Source: Deltaproteobacteria bacterium (lineage in GTDB: Bacteria > Desulfobacterota > Desulfobacteria > Desulfobacterales > UBA11574). From it: a stretch of 7,620 bases of DNA. Both the position numbers and the translations under genes were made by a program. The notes beneath the pieces were generated by a model that saw only the letters and a program-made list of their open reading frames with translations, searched no databases and was not told the DNA's origin. Of this stretch, positions 5,320 through 7,620 are shown piece after piece. Numbering within the stretch: the stretch's first letter is position 1; each line of letters opens with the position of its first letter. Location: positions 1 through 7,620 of the forward strand of contig JAFCZV010000232.1 in assembly GCA_019314155.1 (NCBI GenBank), in the 5' to 3' direction.

Positions 5320-6179
5320 AATTTCGATTCATCTCTGCCCACCGGGAGACATTCAAGGTGGGCCGTATGTGCAAGGTTCTCAACGTCTCCCGCTCCGGAT
5401 TCCATACCTGGCTCAATCGTCCAGAGAGCCGCCGAAGCCTTGAGAACCGGGCTTTGGAGGCCAAGATCCGTGTTTTACATTCGGCAAGCCACGGCATATA
5501 CGGATCACCGAAAATTCATCAAGATCTTGTCGATGACGGCATTCGGTGCGGGAAAAACCGTGTTGCCCGAATCATGCGTAAAGCTGGCATCCGGTCTCGA
5601 ACCAAAAAGAAATTCAAGGCGACGACCAATTCCAGGCACAACTTCCCGATAGCACCAAACCTTCTGAATCAGGACTTTAACGTGGATGCCCCGGATCGTA
5701 CGTGGGTTGGCGATATTACTTACATCCATACAAATGAGGGATGGTTGTATCTGGCCGTGCTCCTGGATCTGTTCAACCGGGAAGTGGTCGGTTGGTCTGC
5801 CTCCTCCAGGATGACCCGTCAGTTGGCCATAGATGCGCTTCAGATGGCTTTTGATCGTCGGGATCCGGGAAAAGGTCTGTTACACCATTCGGATCGGGGT
5901 AGTCAGTACGCTTCGACCGATTATCAGAATATTCTCAAAGAGCATGGCATCATCTGCAGCATGAGCCGTAAAGGCAACTGCTACGATAACGCCGTTGCGG
6001 AAAGCTTCTTCGGACGTCTGAAAACCGAGTGGGTCAACCACAACCGGTACCTTAACCGGTCAGAAGCCATGCGAAGCCTGTTTTATTACATTGAAATCTT
6101 TTACAACCGAAAAAGACGTCATTCGTCGATTAATTATGTAACCCCGCAGGAGTATGAAGCATTCTCTCTTGCGGTTTAA
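5316..6179 (+). CDS. IS3-family transposase OrfB (DDE integrase domain)
   Basis: This 287-residue protein has an HTH_21-like N-terminal part (HGIYGSPKIHQDL at about 59-71) followed by an rve integrase core. The catalytic triad is visible: D133 in WVGDITYI, D193 in HHSDRGSQY, and E229 in NAVAESFFGRLK, with 35 residues between the last two as in DD(35)E transposases. The length is normal and there is no stop or frameshift. GGAGG lies seven bases before the ATG, but the main product is probably the OrfAB fusion made by -1 frameshifting. Confidence 0.96.
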   Translation: MKFRFISAHRETFKVGRMCKVLNVSRSGFHTWLNRPESRRSLENRALEAKIRVLHSASHGIYGSPKIHQDLVDDGIRCGKNRVARIMRKAGIRSRTKKKFKATTNSRHNFPIAPNLLNQDFNVDAPDRTWVGDITYIHTNEGWLYLAVLLDLFNREVVGWSASSRMTRQLAIDALQMAFDRRDPGKGLLHHSDRGSQYASTDYQNILKEHGIICSMSRKGNCYDNAVAESFFGRLKTEWVNHNRYLNRSEAMRSLFYYIEIFYNRKRRHSSINYVTPQEYEAFSLAV

Positions 6180-6183
6180 CTCA

Positions 6184-6203
6184 GTGTCCACTTTTTTGGG
6201 GCA
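6184..6203 (-). repeat. IS right inverted repeat
   Basis: Read on the minus strand it is TGCCCCAAAAAAGTGGACAC. It begins five bases after the last base of the orfB frame. Confidence 0.85.
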
Positions 6204-6270
6204 ATATCATCTCTTAAAGGTGTGTTTTTAGCCCCAAAATGGTCATTTAAGGCCTTATCTAACGCAAAAT

Positions 6271-6486
6271 TTAAACATTTCTCCTATCCTTGGCTGCTTT
6301 ATAGTAGATGCAACCAGAACGAGCACATGCATCTACTTTCTTTCAGGCGAATTTTTCCCTCGCGAGTTGAATGCCATGATGGTTGCATAATGTTCCTTCA
6401 ACTTCCCAACAGTGCTTATTGTCCTTTCGCCCAAACATTGAGCAGTCGCCTGCTTTGCATCCCAGGTAGTCATAGCATGCTTCCAT
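6271..6486 (-). pseudogene. Two-CW-like small cysteine protein interrupted by an in-frame TGA
   Basis: The ATG at 6486 has a strong AAAGGAG site (6493-6499) six bases upstream. The frame gives MEACYDYLGCKAGDCSMFG, then KHCWEVEGTLCNHHGIQ and REKFA. A TGA follows at codon 48 (6343-6345), and the frame continues KKVDACARSGCIYYKAAKD to a TAA at 6271-6273, 71 codons in all. The Cys spacing (C4, C10, C15, C26-W, C34, then CxxxxCxxY) fits the small cysteine proteins or domains called two-CW, seen alone or fused to signalling modules. Cysteines on both sides of the TGA belong to the same pattern, so the full frame was one protein. The TGA may be a recent nonsense change, probably from GGA. Selenocysteine is a less likely option. 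If the TGA is obeyed, a 47-residue product lacking the last Cys pair is made. Confidence 0.65.
6303..6337 (-). repeat. Perfect 10-bp hairpin just after the in-frame TGA
   Basis: On the minus strand AGTAGATGCA and TGCATCTACT (6328-6337 and 6303-6312) pair perfectly around a 15-base loop. The stem begins five bases after the TGA at 6343-6345. It lies inside the coding frame (VDACARSGCIYY). Confidence 0.8.
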
Positions 6487-6545
6487 GGTTTTCTCCTTTG
6501 ATTGCTAACCAATAATGAGCAGTGCCAAATAAAACGAGCACCTAA

Positions 6546-6576
6546 TATAAAAACTACCAAATTTTTTAAAAGTCAA
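6546..6576 (-). promoter_or_regulatory. Candidate promoter for the two-CW-like gene
   Basis: On the minus strand TTGACT (6571-6576) is followed after 19 bases by TTTATA (6546-6551), with TATATT overlapping at 21 bases. The -35 is good and the spacing is long. It lies about 60 bases upstream of the ATG in an AT-rich stretch between this gene and vapC. Confidence 0.3.
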
Positions 6577-6637
6577 CCAGCTTCAATCTGCCCCGGCTTT
6601 AGGCATCTTCTCCATTATATTGTTCGGCAAAATCTTG

Positions 6638-7060
6638 TTATTTGTTTTTTAATATTGGAAGTTTGCTTCGTTTAGCGGCTGCTATCAAGTTTTTATCAAG
6701 TGTAGCGATGGGCAATCCTTTTCTCATTGCGAGATCTAAATATGAGGCGTCGTAGCTTGAAAGTTTGTGTTTACGGGCTAATGCAAAAATTTCCATGATC
6801 ATCCTTTCCGGTGGTTCTTGTTCAACTATTATTGGAAGTTCGGAAAGCAATGCAATGAAACGTGCACTGTCCGCCTCACCAATTCGGTTTTTGCGCTCAG
6901 CCACCAATAGTACGTTGCAAACTTCTAAAGGCCAAATGGACGGAACGAATCCATCGGAAACCTCAAGTCTATCCAAAACAAGATCAGCATATTGGCTTGT
7001 TTCGTCTTTGAAACACCATGTCATAACCACAGAATTGTCAATGACAAAATCATCGCTCAT
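6638..7060 (-). CDS. vapC: VapC-type PIN-domain toxin (predicted endoribonuclease)
   Basis: This 140-residue protein begins with an ATG that directly abuts the antitoxin TAA (TAAATG). AAGGAAGG inside the antitoxin end serves as ribosome-binding site, so the two are translationally linked. The PIN-domain acidic residues are all visible: D8 in FVIDNSV, E46 in PLEVCNVL, D104 in SSYDASYLDLA, and D122 in IATLDKNLI. These bind Mg2+ or Mn2+ for RNA cleavage. The usual targets of VapC toxins are tRNA or rRNA, but the target here cannot be predicted. Length and motifs are complete, so the toxin looks intact. Confidence 0.93.
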   Translation of the reverse strand: MSDDFVIDNSVVMTWCFKDETSQYADLVLDRLEVSDGFVPSIWPLEVCNVLLVAERKNRIGEADSARFIALLSELPIIVEQEPPERMIMEIFALARKHKLSSYDASYLDLAMRKGLPIATLDKNLIAAAKRSKLPILKNK

Positions 7061-7300
7061 TTATCGCCTTCCTTCTTCAATCATATCTCGGAGAGAAAGC
7101 CCTTTAAGAGTATGTTGTTCACGAAATTTTCGCAATTCAGCTATGACCTTTTTAGGCTCTGTCTTTCTTAAATGGGGCGGAGGCTGCAAAACAGCTACTG
7201 GTACTCCATGTTTTGTAATGGTTATCCGCTCTCCTTTGATTACACGTTCAAGCAACTTTGGGAGATGGGTTTTTGCTTCATATGCACCAATTGATTCCAT
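7061..7300 (-). CDS. vapB: Phd/YefM-family antitoxin partner of VapC
   Basis: This 79-residue protein has AGGAGGG about five bases before the ATG at 7300. Residues 1-41 (GAYEAKTHLPKLLERV, then GERITITKHGVPVAVL) are the Phd/YefM DNA-binding and dimerisation fold. The C-terminal part (about 45-79, charged, with LKGLSLRDMIEEGRR) should be the unstructured-to-helical segment that wraps and inhibits the toxin. It is first in the operon, as usual for autoregulated toxin-antitoxin pairs, and the operator in front of it supports autoregulation. The symbol vapB is by position; by fold it is Phd-like. Confidence 0.92.
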   Translation of the reverse strand: MESIGAYEAKTHLPKLLERVIKGERITITKHGVPVAVLQPPPHLRKTEPKKVIAELRKFREQHTLKGLSLRDMIEEGRR

Positions 7301-7318
7301 ATTAACCCTCCTAATTAG

Positions 7319-7345
7319 TTTAAACTAGTATAAGACTAGTCTAAA
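7319..7345. promoter_or_regulatory. Operator: 11-bp inverted repeat in front of vapBC
   Basis: TTTAAACTAGT (7319-7329) and ACTAGTCTAAA (7335-7345) are inverted copies matching at 10 of 11 bases, with ATAAG between. Each arm contains ACTAGT. It covers the -10 box and lies just upstream of the antitoxin ribosome-binding site, the usual place for binding by a Phd-type antitoxin. Confidence 0.75.
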
Positions 7346-7366
7346 CCAAATATTTTTTAATGTCAA
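7338..7366 (-). promoter_or_regulatory. Sigma70-type promoter of vapBC
   Basis: On the minus strand TTGACA (7361-7366) is followed after exactly 17 bases by TAGACT (7338-7343). The -35 is a perfect consensus, and the -10 lies within the right arm of the inverted repeat. Confidence 0.75.
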
Positions 7367-7518
7367 ACAGCAAAATTTAAATATTGCTGCTAATAATTGG
7401 AAGAAATATCGAAAATATATGAATCCGGCACCCCAACACAGAAGTCACCTGCAGGAAGTAAGTAAGGTCGATGGTAACTACTCAGGTATTTAGGTTGAAG
7501 ACTGAGGGCTGAAGTATA

Positions 7519-7620
7519 TCAATCATCTCGCAACGCTCGAATTAAACCATTCAAGACCTTCTCTGTTTCGACAATCTTTGCTTCAAGCAGAGATGAAGCC
7601 TGGTTGCGCAAGAACCCCAA
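7519..7620 (-). CDS. Four-helix-bundle protein, C-terminal end, runs off right edge
   Basis: The minus-strand frame entering at the window edge gives 33 residues, LGFLRNQASSLLEAKIV then ETEKVLNGLIRALRDD, ending at TGA 7519-7521. LGFL followed by about 15 residues and then E..K.LNGLIR.LR is the usual last helix of the four-helix-bundle family (first known as proteins of 23S rRNA intervening sequences). Such proteins are common as single genes in Desulfobacterota, with no firm function. Only the tail is present, so the call rests on this one helix. About 200 bases separate it from vapBC. Confidence 0.6.
   Translation of the reverse strand: MGFLRNQASSLLEAKIVETEKVLNGLIRALRDD

Larger units (their letters stand above)
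4959..6203 (+). mobile_element. IS3-family insertion sequence, apparently complete (1245 bp)
   Basis: The ends are imperfect inverted repeats of 20 bases: left TACCCCAATTTAGTGGACAC (4959-4978) and right, as its complement, TGCCCCAAAAAAGTGGACAC (6184-6203), matching at 16 of 20. The element carries orfA and orfB in the usual IS3 arrangement, overlapping by ATGA, with an A7 slip site near the end of orfA. Both orfs are intact with complete DDE residues, so it may be active. No clean target duplication is seen: the three bases outside are ATT on the left and ATA on the right. Which IS3 subgroup it belongs to cannot be told without comparison. Confidence 0.93.

Noticed and set aside
6204..6273. 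Minus-strand stretch reading LDKALNDHFGAKNTPLRDD against the right IS end
   Set aside because: It is only about 25 residues before a stop and I recognise no family. It may be 3' untranslated sequence.
6222..6515. Plus-strand 97-residue and minus-strand 75-residue open frames over the two-CW-like gene
   Set aside because: The minus-strand frame starting at 6486 has the ribosome-binding site and the Cys pattern, so the longer frames are shadows that exist because of the TGA.
6765..7328. Plus-strand 187-residue open frame
   Set aside because: It is antisense to vapBC, which has full motifs, operator and promoter.
7440..7518. Possible short repeats (GAAGACTGAGGGCTGAAG) before the four-helix-bundle end
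   Set aside because: It is suggestive of a dispersed repeat, but only one imperfect copy lies in the window.

Overview
The window looks like accessory chromosome from a sulfate-reducer-type bacterium (Desulfobacterota, perhaps Desulfobacterales). This rests on family content seen by eye, not on any search: a CFI-box (CFIATAAYG) secreted repeat protein, a small dicluster ferredoxin, a two-CW-type cysteine protein, the Cys-rich C-terminal tail of a sensor protein, a B12-binding-like fragment, and a four-helix-bundle gene end. No rRNA, tRNA or CRISPR array was seen. Nearly every chromosomal gene lies on the minus strand. The insertion sequence and one pseudogene lie on the plus strand.

Layout from left to right. 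At 1-282 is the N-terminal part of a GFA-family zinc protein that runs off the left edge. The 283-754 gap holds the C-terminal relic of a nitroreductase and one copy of an intergenic repeat. At 755-2239 is a 494-residue exported protein with seven near-identical tandem repeats (a likely seven-bladed propeller), a CFI-box and a C-terminal membrane anchor. At 2607-2792 is a 61-residue conserved-looking small protein, followed by a second copy of the intergenic repeat. At 3013-3228 is a ferredoxin with a His in place of one cluster ligand. At 3459-4544 is a membrane-anchored YkuE/YaeI-like metallophosphoesterase.

The 4581-6486 stretch is a small gene graveyard built around an intact IS3-family element (4959-6203). 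To its left are a frameshifted B12-binding-like fragment and the truncated tail of a sensor protein. To its right is a two-CW-like gene interrupted by an in-frame TGA that is followed at once by a perfect 10-bp hairpin. The two IS flanks do not join into one gene and carry no clean target duplication, which suggests deletion or rearrangement around the element.

At 6638-7300 is a complete VapBC-type toxin-antitoxin operon (Phd/YefM-like antitoxin, PIN toxin) with a well-formed promoter whose -10 box lies inside an inverted-repeat operator. The right edge (7519-7620) holds the last 33 codons of a four-helix-bundle protein.

No single multi-gene pathway links these genes. The most interesting items are the homogenised propeller repeats joined to the CFI-box tail, the TGA-plus-hairpin in the two-CW gene, the A8-tract frameshift, and the broken genes on either side of the IS. 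I did not find convincing evidence of a wholly new system.
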